Shown: positions 43,346 through 52,141, counted from the stretch's first letter. The stretch is DNA of 64,000 nucleotides from Anaerolineales bacterium (GCA_020847435.1 JADLBX010000003.1:19624-83623); one strand, 5' to 3'. Made by a program: numbers and translations. The notes: generated by a model from the letters alone, not told the origin.

Positions 43346-43777
43346 CTAGGGGCGGATCAATTGACCCGCATAGATGCGGTTGGCGTTGGAAATGCCGTTC
43401 CTCCATTGCAGGTAATCAACCGTTACGCCGTAATACATCGCAATCCCACCGAGCGTGTCGCCGCGGCAGACAATATAATAGCTCCCGTAGTAGTCGTAAC
43501 CGGCGCCGCAATAATAGCCGCCTGAATCATACCCACCGGGGATGTAAATCACCTGACCGGGGTAGATGTAGTAGGTGTACGCCGTCCACGGGTTTGCCGC
43601 ATACAGAGACGAAAGCGACACGCCGCAATTCCGGGCGATCTTGGCGAGCCAATCTCCAGGTTGGACGTAATACACGCTTGGGCAGGAAGCCCATGCCTGC
43701 GCCCGGGTGGCGGTTGCGAAGGACGCGGTCAGCAGGGCAACGACCATCAGGATCTGGAAGATACGTTTACTGTTCAT
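43346..43777 (-). CDS. Secreted protein with two LysM domains
   Basis: The 143-residue protein has a signal peptide (MNSKRIFQILMVVALLTASF, cleavage after ATRAQA). It has two LysM peptidoglycan-binding modules: VYYVQPGDWLAKIARNCGVS...YYIYPGQVIYIP and YYIVCRGDTLGGIAMYYGVT...NRIYAGQLIRP. A Tyr/Gly-rich linker joins them. No catalytic domain is attached, so it likely coats or organises the wall. AGGAGG lies 7 nt before the ATG. Confidence 0.88.
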   Translation of the reverse strand: MNSKRIFQILMVVALLTASFATATRAQAWASCPSVYYVQPGDWLAKIARNCGVSLSSLYAANPWTAYTYYIYPGQVIYIPGGYDSGGYYCGAGYDYYGSYYIVCRGDTLGGIAMYYGVTVDYLQWRNGISNANRIYAGQLIRP

Positions 43778-43902
43778 AGCTATGCCTCCTATGAGTACAA
43801 GAATGTACTTTCTACAACACTAGTGTACAACTTTGGGTGTCAATTTTCAAGCATGACTTTCGGCATATTTGCGCCCTTCCCGCTTTGATCCTGCCCGGTG
43901 CG

Positions 43903-44310
43903 CTAGCCCCTGGATAGATGCCCCAGTTTCTCGAGCATGCCGAGGAAGTCGCGTAGCGCCCACCTTTCCGCGATCTTGCCGTCTTTGAACCGAAAAATGT
44001 CCATTCCAGAGAACGTCGCCAGGCGGTTGGCGGGCGGAAACCCACGGAACGAGCCGGCTTGGGTGGCGGTAAACATGACCCGCGCCGCCACCTTGTCGTC
44101 CTCGGCGATCAGGTCCTCGATTCTGGCTTGGATATCGGGGAAGATGCGCAGCATGACGGCGTATAACTTTTTGAAGTTTTCCCGCCCGGTCCCGCGCGCG
44201 GCATGGTCGTCGAAATCTTCGAGGATCATTTCGTCTGCCAGTTCGAGGCGCCTGCCGTTGACCAGCTCTTCGTAAAACCGACGGATCAATTCTTTGTTTT
44301 GCTCAGACAT
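43903..44310 (-). CDS. SnoaL-like (NTF2-fold) protein
   Basis: The 135-residue protein has the SnoaL/ester cyclase pattern: NKELIRRFYEELVNGRRLEL, MLRIFPDIQARIEDLIAEDD, KVAARVMFTATQAGSFRGFP and FRFKDGKIAERWALRDFLGML. Such proteins form small cone-shaped pockets and act in polyketide or unknown metabolism; the substrate is unknown. It stands alone, with an AT-rich gap on the upstream side. Confidence 0.82.
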   Translation of the reverse strand: MSEQNKELIRRFYEELVNGRRLELADEMILEDFDDHAARGTGRENFKKLYAVMLRIFPDIQARIEDLIAEDDKVAARVMFTATQAGSFRGFPPANRLATFSGMDIFRFKDGKIAERWALRDFLGMLEKLGHLSRG

Positions 44311-44411
44311 GTTTTATACCGGAATGAAAAAACTCAAAGTGGAAATCAGCATACGATCTTTGACCATTACGCCTTCTCCTGTATGTTTCTTTTTACACGA
44401 TGATAACGACC

Positions 44412-45050
44412 TTACCGTTGATACAACGACATCTCCCACACAAACAACTTCCGCGTGGAGGTTCGCCTCAACCCCTCGCCATTCATCAACGCCTCCATCT
44501 CCGCGACGGGATGCACGAACACTCGAAACGGATCGTTCCTCAAGCGTTGGAAAAAATTCATTACCGACATCACCGCCCGAACGTACCATACCTCGCGCGG
44601 GTAGGTCAACGCAACCGCTTTGCGGCTCTTCGACGACGCCGCTTTCAACAGTCCGCGCATGTTCGGGTAACAACACACGACCCGATCCAACGTCACCACA
44701 TCCGCCTGCGGAAGTTCGTCCGCCACGTCCGTAAAATCCGCGTGGATGAATTTCACCTGCGCCTCATGCCCAATTCGTTTTGCCTCCTCCGTAGCAACCT
44801 TCAAATACGCCGACGACGCGTCCACGTGGATGGCTTCTGTCGCAACATCCTTCAACAACTCGTGATGGATCGTCCCGATTCCCCCGCCCACATCCAGCAG
44901 GGACGCGTCGCGCAATCCCAGCGAGCGAATCGCTTCGAGAATCAACTTCGTCTGGTTCGCGGGTCCGCGCTTGCGGTAGTTTTTCACATCCGCTTCGGCA
45001 TCCGCTTCAACGAAGGTTTTGTTTTCCATTTCACAGCAATTGCAGGGCAT
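44412..45050 (-). CDS. Class I SAM-dependent methyltransferase
   Basis: The 212-residue enzyme has SAM motif I ASLLDVGGGIGTIHHELL, motif II AIHVDASSAYLKVA and DVVTLDRVVCCYPNM, where motif IV sits. The start at 45050 gives MPCNCCEMENK, a Cys-rich N-terminus, with AGGAGAG upstream. The substrate is unknown. A 22-bp piece of its codons 3-9 is repeated 773 bp upstream, behind the adjacent toxin module. Confidence 0.83.
   Translation of the reverse strand: MPCNCCEMENKTFVEADAEADVKNYRKRGPANQTKLILEAIRSLGLRDASLLDVGGGIGTIHHELLKDVATEAIHVDASSAYLKVATEEAKRIGHEAQVKFIHADFTDVADELPQADVVTLDRVVCCYPNMRGLLKAASSKSRKAVALTYPREVWYVRAVMSVMNFFQRLRNDPFRVFVHPVAEMEALMNGEGLRRTSTRKLFVWEMSLYQR
45024..45045. repeat. 22-bp direct repeat, left copy (in methyltransferase)
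   Basis: The sequence starting TTCCATTTCACAGCAATTGC is identical to 45797-45818. The two copies bracket the DUF433/DUF5615 module. Confidence 0.9.
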
Positions 45051-45062
45051 ATTGTCTCTCCT

Positions 45063-45093
45063 GTTCGTCCAGCAGTTGAACTGCTGGACGAAC
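45063..45093. repeat. Perfect palindrome, GCAGTTNAACTGC family
   Basis: GTTCGTCCAGCAGTT and AACTGCTGGACGAAC flank a single base. It lies upstream of the methyltransferase ribosome binding site and between it and the toxin module. Confidence 0.85.
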
Positions 45094-45158
45094 AATAGCG
45101 ATTATATGACAGTCCGCTCGATTGATGGTTGGGGTAAAATACAGGCAGGAGTACGATT

Positions 45159-45389
45159 ATGAAAAACCTAAAACGGATTACATTTGACCCCAACGTAATG
45201 GGAGGCAAACCCACCATTCGCGGTCTGCGCGTGACGGTGGGAATGATCGTTGGTCTCATCGCGGCTGGGCACGACAACCAAGAGATTCTCAAGGCGTATC
45301 CATATCTCGAAGAAGCGGATATTCGTGAGGCGCTGGCTTATGCCGCATGGCGCGTGGAAGAAGTCGAATTGCCCCTCGTCGGCGCATGA
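45159..45389 (+). CDS. DUF433 antitoxin-like protein
   Basis: The 76-residue protein reads ITFDPNVMGGKPTIRGLRVT, then IVGLIAAGHDNQEILKAYPYL and EADIREALAYAA, the complete DUF433 domain. It is a winged-helix-like fold found as the partner of DUF5615 PIN-like toxins. AGGAG lies 8 nt before the ATG. Its stop overlaps the toxin start by 4 bp (ATGA). Confidence 0.9.
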   Translation: MKNLKRITFDPNVMGGKPTIRGLRVTVGMIVGLIAAGHDNQEILKAYPYLEEADIREALAYAAWRVEEVELPLVGA

Positions 45390-45751
45390 AAATCGTCATT
45401 GACATGAACCTTTCCCCCGATTGGGCGAAGGTGTTGAACGACGCGGGCTGGGAATCCGTTCACTGGTCTACAGTGGGAGATCTGCGCGCCACAGACGAGG
45501 TCATTATGTCATGGGCGCGCGACAACGGCTTTATTGTTTTCACACACGATTTAGACTTTGGCGTTTTGCTGGCATTGACTAAGGCAGATAGCCCCAGTGT
45601 AGTTCAAGTTCGCACGCAGGATGTGTTCCCTGAAGTTTTAGGAAACAGGTTGATAAAGGTTTTACAGGAACATCAGTCCGTTTTAGAGAATGGCGCGCTA
45701 CTGACCGTAGATGAGGCAAAATCACGCATCAGGCTTTTGCCGTTTCGATGA
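45386..45751 (+). CDS. DUF5615 PIN-like toxin
   Basis: The 121-residue protein starts MKIVIDMNLSPDWAKVLNDA (first Asp in IDMNLS) and has the core DEVIMSWARDNGFIVFTHDLDF, matching the DUF5615 (Mut7-C/PIN-like) family. These are putative ribonuclease toxins next to DUF433 proteins. The start at 45386 comes from the overlap with the antitoxin stop; an upstream in-frame start lies within the DUF433 gene. Confidence 0.88.
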   Translation: MKIVIDMNLSPDWAKVLNDAGWESVHWSTVGDLRATDEVIMSWARDNGFIVFTHDLDFGVLLALTKADSPSVVQVRTQDVFPEVLGNRLIKVLQEHQSVLENGALLTVDEAKSRIRLLPFR

Positions 45752-45796
45752 GCCGCATTCTCATCTCCTACAAGAGAGGGGTCAGGGGTGAGGTCC

Positions 45797-45818
45797 TTCC
45801 ATTTCACAGCAATTGCAG
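45797..45818. repeat. 22-bp direct repeat, right copy
   Basis: This copy is identical to 45024-45045 and ends immediately before the stop codon of the lipoprotein gene at 45819. A GC-rich GAGAGGGGTCAGGGGTGAGG repeat lies directly to its left. Confidence 0.9.
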
Positions 45819-46574
45819 TCACGGGACGACGCTTGGGGTAATTAACGCCTCCACTGTACTTACCCTGTTTAAGATATCATCTTTCGTATCACCATCTCGT
45901 CTGATGTTTCTCCACAAGAAGTCGTTGTAATAGTCTGAAACAATCTTCCATTCGCCTTGTTCATTTCGCAAGGTGATTACATGCTTCAATCCAGACATAT
46001 GAGCAAGAAGCGATGAGTTTTCCGAAGTTGTTTTACTATCCTCTATCACCAACACGGATGCGACTTCAGTAGAAATATCAAAATTGAATTCGCTAAAGTT
46101 CAGGAAGTATTGATAAGTCACATACCGTGAGCCATTTAATTCACGGTATGTGAGTTCAAGCAACAATTTAGCCAGTTCGTTATCCAAGAAAGCTCTTCCG
46201 TCAGACTCCAGAGACACTAGATTGCCAATTTGACTTAACTCAAAACCTTCTTGTTGGGGAAAACTATGCGCTTGGTAGCGCATCGCAAAGTAAGAATCAA
46301 TGAGCTTTCTGATTTCCTCCTGCTGTTCTAACGACAATATTGCCCCTTGACCATCTGAGCTAAAAAAGGATGTAGCCGAGGGTGTCAATGTAGGTGAGAG
46401 AATATTTAACGACTGCGTTGGCGACAATGTCAAAGTCGCAAGGGGTGGAGCAGATGCGGAAATTAATGTGGGCGATTCTGTTGGCAGGATAGTCGTTTGG
46501 TTACTGCAAGCGATAAACGTCAACAAGAAAAGAAAGATTGAGGAAATTTTGAAAAACTCCAATTGTGTTCTCAT
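45819..46574 (-). CDS. Lipoprotein, unknown function
   Basis: The 251-residue protein has a signal ending LLTFIACSN (lipobox), a Thr/Pro/Ser-rich linker (about 25-75) and an alpha/beta domain. That domain ends in KHVITLRNEQGEWKIVSDYY and NDFLWRNIRRDG. This ending resembles the accessory module found in front of some amidase-domain proteins, but no amidase follows here. The gene is AT-richer than its neighbours. Starts at 46574 and 46583 are both possible; 46574 has a better-spaced GGGATG. Confidence 0.72.
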   Translation of the reverse strand: MRTQLEFFKISSIFLFLLTFIACSNQTTILPTESPTLISASAPPLATLTLSPTQSLNILSPTLTPSATSFFSSDGQGAILSLEQQEEIRKLIDSYFAMRYQAHSFPQQEGFELSQIGNLVSLESDGRAFLDNELAKLLLELTYRELNGSRYVTYQYFLNFSEFNFDISTEVASVLVIEDSKTTSENSSLLAHMSGLKHVITLRNEQGEWKIVSDYYNDFLWRNIRRDGDTKDDILNRVSTVEALITPSVVP

Positions 46575-46685
46575 GCAAAGCATCCCTTCACAACAGACTC
46601 GCCGAATCGCTGTATGCCATTCTTCGACACATTCATGACAATGCTCAATCACTGCCAAATCTAATTACCACTTACCATTTACCAA

Positions 46686-48638
46686 TTACTTCAACTCCCC
46701 CACCACCCCCTCATAAAACTCCAACGACTGCGGATTGATCAACGCATCCCGATTACTCACCGCGCGTCCATTCAAAATATTCGTCACCGAACTTTCGACC
46801 TTCTTCATGCTCAGCGTGTACGGAATATCGGGCGCGGCGATGATCAACGCAGGGACGTGGCGCGGCGAGGCGTTCTCGCGCAGGGTTCGTTTGATCTTGT
46901 CCTTCAGCTCGTCGGTCAATGTATATCCCGCCGCCAGTTTGACGAAGAGGATCACGCGCTGGTCGTCCTGATAATTTTGTCCCACCGCGAGACTATCCGC
47001 CACTTCGGGCAGGTTCTCCATTTGGGCGTAAATCTCCGCCGTGCCGATGCGCACGCCCGACGGTTTCAGCACCGCGTCGGAGCGACCATAAAACGTGACA
47101 CCGCCCGTGTCCTTGTGAATCAACACATAATCGCCATGCCGCCAGACGTTGGGGTAGACGTCGAAATACGCCTTGTGATATTTCGAGCCGTCGGGGTCGT
47201 TCCAAAAATATAACGGCATCGAAGGCGCTGGCGCTTCACACACCAACTCGCCCTGCTCATCCCAGATCGGCTTGGCTTTCTCATCGTACGCCTTTATCTT
47301 CATCCCCAGCGCCGCGCCTTGCAACTCTCCCGCATAGACAGGCTGAATCGGACTCCCCGCCGCAAAACATCCGTTGATGTCCGTGCCGCCAGAGATCGAA
47401 TTGAAATGCAGATCGGATTTGATCTCACGATAGACAAATTCAAACCCATCAGCGGAGAGCGGCGAACCCGTCTGCGAAATTTCACGCAGCGACGACAGAT
47501 TCAACCTGCGCGGCGAAACATTTTCCTTTTTCAAGAAATGCAGATAACTGGCGCTGCATCCGAAGATCGAAATCTTTTCGTCTTGAATCAATTTCCACAT
47601 CGCTTCCGCGTCGGGAAAATTCGGGTTGCCGTCATACAGCACGATCGTCGCGCCCACCGCCAGCGAACTCATCAACCAATTCCACATCATCCAACTGCAT
47701 GACGTGATATAAAAAATTCGGTCGCTGCGTTTCAGGTCCGTGTGCAGGGTCAACTCTTTCAAATGATTGATCAACACGCCGCCCGCGCCCTGCGCCAAAC
47801 ATTTCGGCTTGCCCGTCGTCCCCGACGAAAACATAATGTACAGCGGATGATCGAACGGCAGTTGCGCAAATTTGATTTCAAGATTTTTTTCTTTGGAAAG
47901 AAAATCTTCATAATGAACTGCGTTTGGGATTTGAGAAATATCCGCCCGTTCGCTCACATACGAGACGACGATCACGGTCTTCACCGACGGGATGCCTGCT
48001 GCCACCTCCGCCGCGTGACTCAACGTCTCGAACGTTTTCCCCTTGTAAAAATACCCGTCCGCAGTGATCAGCGCTTTCGGCTCGACCTGTCCCAGCCGTT
48101 CGATTGCCGCGCCCGCGCCGATGTCGGTGGCGCAAGACGACCACGTCGCCCCGAGACTCGTCGCCGCCAACATGCAGACGACCGTCTCGATCAGATTTGG
48201 CATATACCCAACGACTCGATCTCCCTCCCTTACGCCTGCCTCCGCCAACGAACGACTCAATCGCGCCACCTCGACATACAGTTCGGCGTATGTCATCGTC
48301 CTCGAAACTTGAGTCTCACCTTTGAAGATAAATGCGAGTTGGTCGTCTCGATAGCGCAGAAGATTCTCGGCAAAGTTCAACCGCGCGCCCGTAAACCATT
48401 TCGTCCCTGGCATGACGGATAAATCCGTCACTACGGAATCATATTTCTTTGACGCTTTGATTTCGGCGAAGTCCCACACCTCCGCCCAAAAATCGGAAAT
48501 GTTTTCAACAGACCATTGATACAAGTCAGAATATAAAGCTAACTTCAAATTATGCCACTCATTGATCTTCCCCATAAAGCGTGTGATTGCAGCGTTTTGC
48601 TTTCGTTCTTCCGAAGGAGTCCACAGTGGAGTTTTCAT
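46686..48638 (-). CDS. aacS: Acetoacetate-CoA ligase
   Basis: The 650-residue adenylate-forming enzyme has the AMP motif [21 protein letters not shown] (residue about 275), [13 protein letters not shown], and [20 protein letters not shown], with the catalytic Lys near the C-terminus in [30 protein letters not shown] and [13 protein letters not shown] are typical of acetoacetyl-CoA synthetases rather than acetyl-CoA synthetases. It would recycle ketone bodies or PHB-derived acetoacetate. Its ATG overlaps the stop of the YoeB-like toxin (ATGA). Confidence 0.92.
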   Translation of the reverse strand: MKTPLWTPSEERKQNAAITRFMGKINEWHNLKLALYSDLYQWSVENISDFWAEVWDFAEIKASKKYDSVVTDLSVMPGTKWFTGARLNFAENLLRYRDDQLAFIFKGETQVSRTMTYAELYVEVARLSRSLAEAGVREGDRVVGYMPNLIETVVCMLAATSLGATWSSCATDIGAGAAIERLGQVEPKALITADGYFYKGKTFETLSHAAEVAAGIPSVKTVIVVSYVSERADISQIPNAVHYEDFLSKEKNLEIKFAQLPFDHPLYIMFSSGTTGKPKCLAQGAGGVLINHLKELTLHTDLKRSDRIFYITSCSWMMWNWLMSSLAVGATIVLYDGNPNFPDAEAMWKLIQDEKISIFGCSASYLHFLKKENVSPRRLNLSSLREISQTGSPLSADGFEFVYREIKSDLHFNSISGGTDINGCFAAGSPIQPVYAGELQGAALGMKIKAYDEKAKPIWDEQGELVCEAPAPSMPLYFWNDPDGSKYHKAYFDVYPNVWRHGDYVLIHKDTGGVTFYGRSDAVLKPSGVRIGTAEIYAQMENLPEVADSLAVGQNYQDDQRVILFVKLAAGYTLTDELKDKIKRTLRENASPRHVPALIIAAPDIPYTLSMKKVESSVTNILNGRAVSNRDALINPQSLEFYEGVVGELK

Positions 48639-48907
48639 GGAGAGATGACTCGATAATGGTAACGACAGGCAAGCACGCGAATTTTGTTTTCCAAAACTTG
48701 ATAAACGAGCCGATGCTCGTCGTCAATCCGCCGCGACCAGCAGCCTTTGAGTTCATGTTTAAGCGGCTCAGGTTTGCCAAGTCCCTGAAATGGATCGCGC
48801 TGGATATCATCAATCAGTTTCATGATACGCAAAGCAGTTTTACGATCCTTCTCCACCCAATAAGCCAAGTCCTCAAACGCCGAGGGATCAAATTCCAAGT
48901 TTCGCAC
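48635..48907 (-). CDS. YoeB/Txe family mRNA-interferase toxin
   Basis: From GTG 48907 the 90-residue protein reads [20 protein letters not shown], continues [20 protein letters not shown] and ends [13 protein letters not shown]...RYHY. This is the full RelE-fold YoeB pattern with the conserved catalytic Glu, Arg and His/Tyr residues. YoeB cleaves mRNA in the ribosomal A site. The antitoxin gene overlaps its start by 20 bp. Downstream its stop overlaps the aacS start. An in-frame extension upstream lies within the antitoxin and is rejected. Confidence 0.9.
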   Translation of the reverse strand: MRNLEFDPSAFEDLAYWVEKDRKTALRIMKLIDDIQRDPFQGLGKPEPLKHELKGCWSRRIDDEHRLVYQVLENKIRVLACRYHYRVISP

Positions 48908-49097
48908 GAGCCTTCTCCAGCGAGACGCCCTCCTTGCGATTCTTTGCATCGAGCAGGCGCTTCTTCATCGCCTTGCTTTTGAGCAAATATGCCGTCTCTT
49001 TCTCAGACTCGATCTCGCGCCAAAGTTTAATCGGCACAATAACGCTGGTAGGCTTGCCCTCCTCGTCCGTAACATACTGAATTGCAGGTTGAACCAT
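48888..49097 (-). CDS. YefM/Phd-like antitoxin
   Basis: The 69-residue protein begins [20 protein letters not shown] and continues [19 protein letters not shown], a shortened Phd/YefM-type fold, ending with a basic helix ([18 protein letters not shown]) that would embrace YoeB. GAGG lies 5 nt before ATG 49097. It heads the three-gene unit antitoxin-toxin-aacS. Confidence 0.8.
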   Translation of the reverse strand: MVQPAIQYVTDEEGKPTSVIVPIKLWREIESEKETAYLLKSKAMKKRLLDAKNRKEGVSLEKARAKLGI

Positions 49098-49132
49098 ATC
49101 GCCTCTACTTTCTCGCATCATTGTACCAATTT

Positions 49133-49861
49133 CTAATTCTGCAAACAAGCCAGCAAATTCTTCACCGCGCCTTGTGGCTCGGAAGTCGTCAGCGCCAGCA
49201 CAGGCACAGTCGCAACGGAATAAACTTCTCTAGCATCCCCAACTTTCCAATGCCGCGGCAGGATTCCCACCGAATTGGATTCACCGTTCAACGCATCCGA
49301 CATCTGCTGGGGATTCGCCGCCACCAACGCGGAGGACGCGACGCTTCTCCCCTCCATTGCGAACTGATCGAACGCCTTCTGCACATCCGCGTCGGACGCG
49401 TACACCCACACCTGCACGGATGGGTCGCCGAGTCCCATGAACAATGCTTGCGCGCCGTCGCGGTCCAAGTTTTGAATCGGGCTTTGACGGTTCGTCACGA
49501 CGAGTATTTCCTCCTCGCCAATTTGATATGCAAAGCCAGATAAAAATTCAGGCTCGCCAATTTGCAAAGCGATGTCAGCGGATGCCGCGTCGTCCACGCG
49601 GACGATGGTGGCGAGCGAGTCCGCGCAGGCGTAGAGGTCGGTCAGCCACGGCTCGGCGGCAAAGGTCGAATGGACAGAGACAACTTGAAGTGGAGATTGA
49701 ACCGTGCTGGGGTTGCAGGAAACGATGAGGAAAGTAGAAATCAAAAAAATAAAAATGTCTTTGCGAATGATGTCATTGCGAGGAACGCTCTTGTTCTTTG
49801 TGACGAAGCAATCCCCTCGCAACTCGGGAGATTGCTTCGCAAAAAACGCTCGCAATGACAT
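49133..49861 (-). CDS. Lipoprotein resembling periplasmic substrate-binding proteins; N-terminus from a repeat
   Basis: From ATG 49861 the 242-residue product has about 33 residues encoded by the dispersed repeat at 49771-49860, then a hydrophobic run with lipobox (FLISTFLIVSC). The domain after that (EPWLTDLYACADSLATI, EEILVVTNRQSPIQNL, ALFMGLGDPSVQVWVYASD, SVGILPRHW) resembles PstS-like phosphate/tungstate-binding domains. The start lies 5 nt after the M20 peptidase stop. No Met occurs between the repeat and the lipobox, so the repeat must supply the start unless TTG or ATT is used. Confidence 0.68.
   Translation of the reverse strand: MSLRAFFAKQSPELRGDCFVTKNKSVPRNDIIRKDIFIFLISTFLIVSCNPSTVQSPLQVVSVHSTFAAEPWLTDLYACADSLATIVRVDDAASADIALQIGEPEFLSGFAYQIGEEEILVVTNRQSPIQNLDRDGAQALFMGLGDPSVQVWVYASDADVQKAFDQFAMEGRSVASSALVAANPQQMSDALNGESNSVGILPRHWKVGDAREVYSVATVPVLALTTSEPQGAVKNLLACLQN
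49771..49860 (+). repeat. TGTCATTGCGAG dispersed inverted repeat, copy 3
   Basis: This 90-bp element begins TGTCATTGCGAGG and ends CGCTCGCAATGACA, with inner arms GAAGCAATCCC and GGGAGATTGCTTC. It overlaps the 5' end of the lipoprotein gene and abuts the M20 peptidase stop. Confidence 0.88.
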
Positions 49862-49866
49862 GCCTT

Positions 49867-50958
49867 TTACCATTCCTTTATCAACTCCGCGACCAACTTC
49901 GTTTTTTGTTCGAGGCTGTCGGCGAAAATAAATTCGCGCTCCGAGTGATAGCCCTCGCCGACCGCGCCCATGCCGTCGAGCAACGGGATGCCGAGCGGCG
50001 CGACAAAATTCCCGTCCGAGGCGCCGCCCGTGCCGCCCGCTTTGAGTTCGATGCCGATGCGTGCCGCGATGGATTTTGCTTTTTCAAATGTAGATTTCAT
50101 CAAATCATCGAACGGCATCGGCGGACGATTCAACGCGCCAACAATTTCGATGCGCGTACCGTCGAGCGCGGGTTTGAGATTTTGCATTTCGTTTTCGAGT
50201 CGCTCCCATTCGCCGGGTTGCATCACGCGCACGTCCACTTGCGCCACACATTCTTCAGGCACAACGTTCGTCACCGTGCCGCCATTGATCACACCAACGT
50301 TGAGCGTGGTTTGTTTTTCGTAATCGGTCAACTTTTGAATCGCAATCACCTGATGCGACATCTCTTCGATGGCGTTGCGTCCCGCTTGATGATCGCCGCC
50401 CGCGTGCGCGGCGCGTCCATGCACAGTGACTTTGAATCCGCCCGTCCCTTTGCGCCACGTTTTCAGCGAGCCGTCGAGCAACGCGCCTTCCATCACCAAC
50501 ACCAATGCGGATTCTTTTGCCAGCGACTCGATCAACGCGCGCGACGTGTGACTGCCGATCTCTTCGTCGGACGTGCACAACAACGTGACCGAACGATTCA
50601 GCCCCGACCTTCGGGCTGACTCAACAGCGGCGAGCGCGATCACGATCCCAGCCTTCATATCCAGCGTACCTGGACCGAAAATTTTCCTGCCCTCTTCGCG
50701 GTAGGGAGTTTTGCCAATCGTGCCAAGCGGGAAGACCGTGTCCATGTGGCATAAGATCAAAATCGAAGGATGATCGCTGAAGGATGAAGGATGAAAGCGC
50801 GCCAACACATGATCGCCCGTTTCTTTGTTTTGAATGATTTCAACCTGCGCGCCAAGCTTACGCGCCTCTTCGGCAACTATCGCTCCGACGCGGTCAACCG
50901 CGGCTTTATCGTGCGAGGGCGATTCAGTTTCGACGAGCGTTTTTAGCAGAGATTTCAT
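49867..50958 (-). CDS. M20 family metallopeptidase (carboxypeptidase G2-like)
   Basis: The 363-residue enzyme has zinc ligands in ILCHMDTVFPLG and GPGTLDMKAGI, the catalytic Glu in TSDEEIGSHTSRALI, the dimerisation-domain GRAAHAGGDHQAGRNAIEE and a final zinc His in GYHSEREFIFADSL. Layout and length fit glutamate carboxypeptidase/CPG2-type M20A peptidases that release C-terminal acidic residues. No signal peptide is present. It sits 2 bp after the cupin gene stop and 5 bp before the lipoprotein start, making a tight UppP-cupin-M20-lipoprotein string. Confidence 0.88.
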   Translation of the reverse strand: MKSLLKTLVETESPSHDKAAVDRVGAIVAEEARKLGAQVEIIQNKETGDHVLARFHPSSFSDHPSILILCHMDTVFPLGTIGKTPYREEGRKIFGPGTLDMKAGIVIALAAVESARRSGLNRSVTLLCTSDEEIGSHTSRALIESLAKESALVLVMEGALLDGSLKTWRKGTGGFKVTVHGRAAHAGGDHQAGRNAIEEMSHQVIAIQKLTDYEKQTTLNVGVINGGTVTNVVPEECVAQVDVRVMQPGEWERLENEMQNLKPALDGTRIEIVGALNRPPMPFDDLMKSTFEKAKSIAARIGIELKAGGTGGASDGNFVAPLGIPLLDGMGAVGEGYHSEREFIFADSLEQKTKLVAELIKEW

Positions 50959-50960
50959 TA

Positions 50961-51314
50961 TTATTCCTTATAAACTTTATCATCCACAGATGGCGAGCGG
51001 ATCATGAGTGTTTCAGCGGGAACTTCCACTTTAACGATGGAGTGCCACTGACCAGCGGGGAAGCAACAGAATTCACGCGGACCTACGCGTTGAATTTGTC
51101 CATCCACTTCCACGTGCAATACGCCTCTCAAGACGATGAAAATCTCGTCGCTTTTTTCGTGGTAATGTGGCGAGGAGTCAATCCATGGCGTCTCTGTATT
51201 GTTGTACCAGATTTGAAGAGCATCCGATTGAAATCCCGATTCATCAAGCGGAGTATGACCTGATAGCAATGTTGAATGATCTGGAAGTCTGACGTGATGA
51301 AATTTTCTTGTCAT
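50961..51314 (-). CDS. Cupin-fold protein
   Basis: The 117-residue protein has the two cupin motifs: SSPHYHEKSDEIFIVLRGVLHVEVDG (His, His, Glu metal ligands) and PAGQWHSIVKVEVP (third His). It is a single-domain cupin that likely binds a metal; function is unknown. Start ATG 51314 overlaps the uppP stop (ATGA). A longer frame upstream lies inside uppP. Confidence 0.82.
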   Translation of the reverse strand: MTRKFHHVRLPDHSTLLSGHTPLDESGFQSDALQIWYNNTETPWIDSSPHYHEKSDEIFIVLRGVLHVEVDGQIQRVGPREFCCFPAGQWHSIVKVEVPAETLMIRSPSVDDKVYKE

Positions 51315-52120
51315 GATTGCAAAAGCATCGAAAGAGCGCAAAGTGTTCCTACAATCGCGCAGTAGATGGCGAACACATATAACGAACGCCTGCTCAAATA
51401 ATCTATCAGCCACTTGATGGCGAACCAGCCGACAACCGCCGCAGTGACGAATCCCATCGCGAGCAGAGGCAGGAACTCAGCCAGATTGGGCATTTGAATC
51501 ACATCGAGCATTTCATAGAGTCCCGCGGCGAGCATGACGGGAACAGACATTAGGAATGCAAACCGCGCCGCGGACGGACGGTCGAAGCCGCGGAACATGC
51601 CGCCGCTGATGGTTGATCCACTGCGGGAGGCGCCAGGGAAGACAGCGATGATCTGAAACAAGCCAACTATCAACGAATCGAACCAAGTCATTGATTCAAG
51701 GATTCGATTTTTCTTGGTCAACAACTCTGCGAGCGTGAGCAGGATCGCCGCAGAAAACAATCGAATGGAGGCTTGGAGCATCGGCTGTTTGAAAAGCGCT
51801 TCGACGGCATCTTTCAGGAGATAACCAGCGAGCAGCGCGGGGATGGTGGCGATAATTATGTAAAAGCCGAGATTTCTTTCTGGGGTCGAAAGTCGAACGT
51901 CGAACGTCGCTTTCGCTATAGTCAATAAATCTTTTCCATAGAAAGCAAACAGCGAGACAAGCGTTCCGAGTTGGACGATGACGAGGAAGGAAAATGTCGC
52001 GTCGTCGGCAGGGACGCCGAGCAATCGTTGCCCAATGAGCAAATGCGCCGTGGACGAAACGGGGATGAATTCGGTCAATCCTTGGATGATGCCGAGGAGG
52101 AGGGCGTGGAGGAGGGTCAT
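51311..52120 (-). CDS. uppP: Undecaprenyl-diphosphate phosphatase
   Basis: The 269-residue membrane enzyme recycles the C55 lipid carrier of cell-wall synthesis. It has GLTEFIPVSSTAHLL (catalytic Glu and Ser residues) and FPGASRSGSTISGG (Arg), with about eight hydrophobic helices. Start ATG 52120 is chosen because MTLLHALLLGIIQGLTE aligns with the family N-terminus and AGGAATTC lies upstream; a longer start is not needed. It confers bacitracin tolerance in other bacteria. Confidence 0.93.
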   Translation of the reverse strand: MTLLHALLLGIIQGLTEFIPVSSTAHLLIGQRLLGVPADDATFSFLVIVQLGTLVSLFAFYGKDLLTIAKATFDVRLSTPERNLGFYIIIATIPALLAGYLLKDAVEALFKQPMLQASIRLFSAAILLTLAELLTKKNRILESMTWFDSLIVGLFQIIAVFPGASRSGSTISGGMFRGFDRPSAARFAFLMSVPVMLAAGLYEMLDVIQMPNLAEFLPLLAMGFVTAAVVGWFAIKWLIDYLSRRSLYVFAIYCAIVGTLCALSMLLQS

Positions 52121-52141
52121 TGAATTCCTATTTGTAATCAG

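Noticed and set aside
45748..45930. 60-codon frame after the DUF5615 toxin
   Set aside because: It runs through a GC-rich dispersed repeat and the 22-bp direct repeat and lies antisense to the lipoprotein 3' end; no protein-like features.
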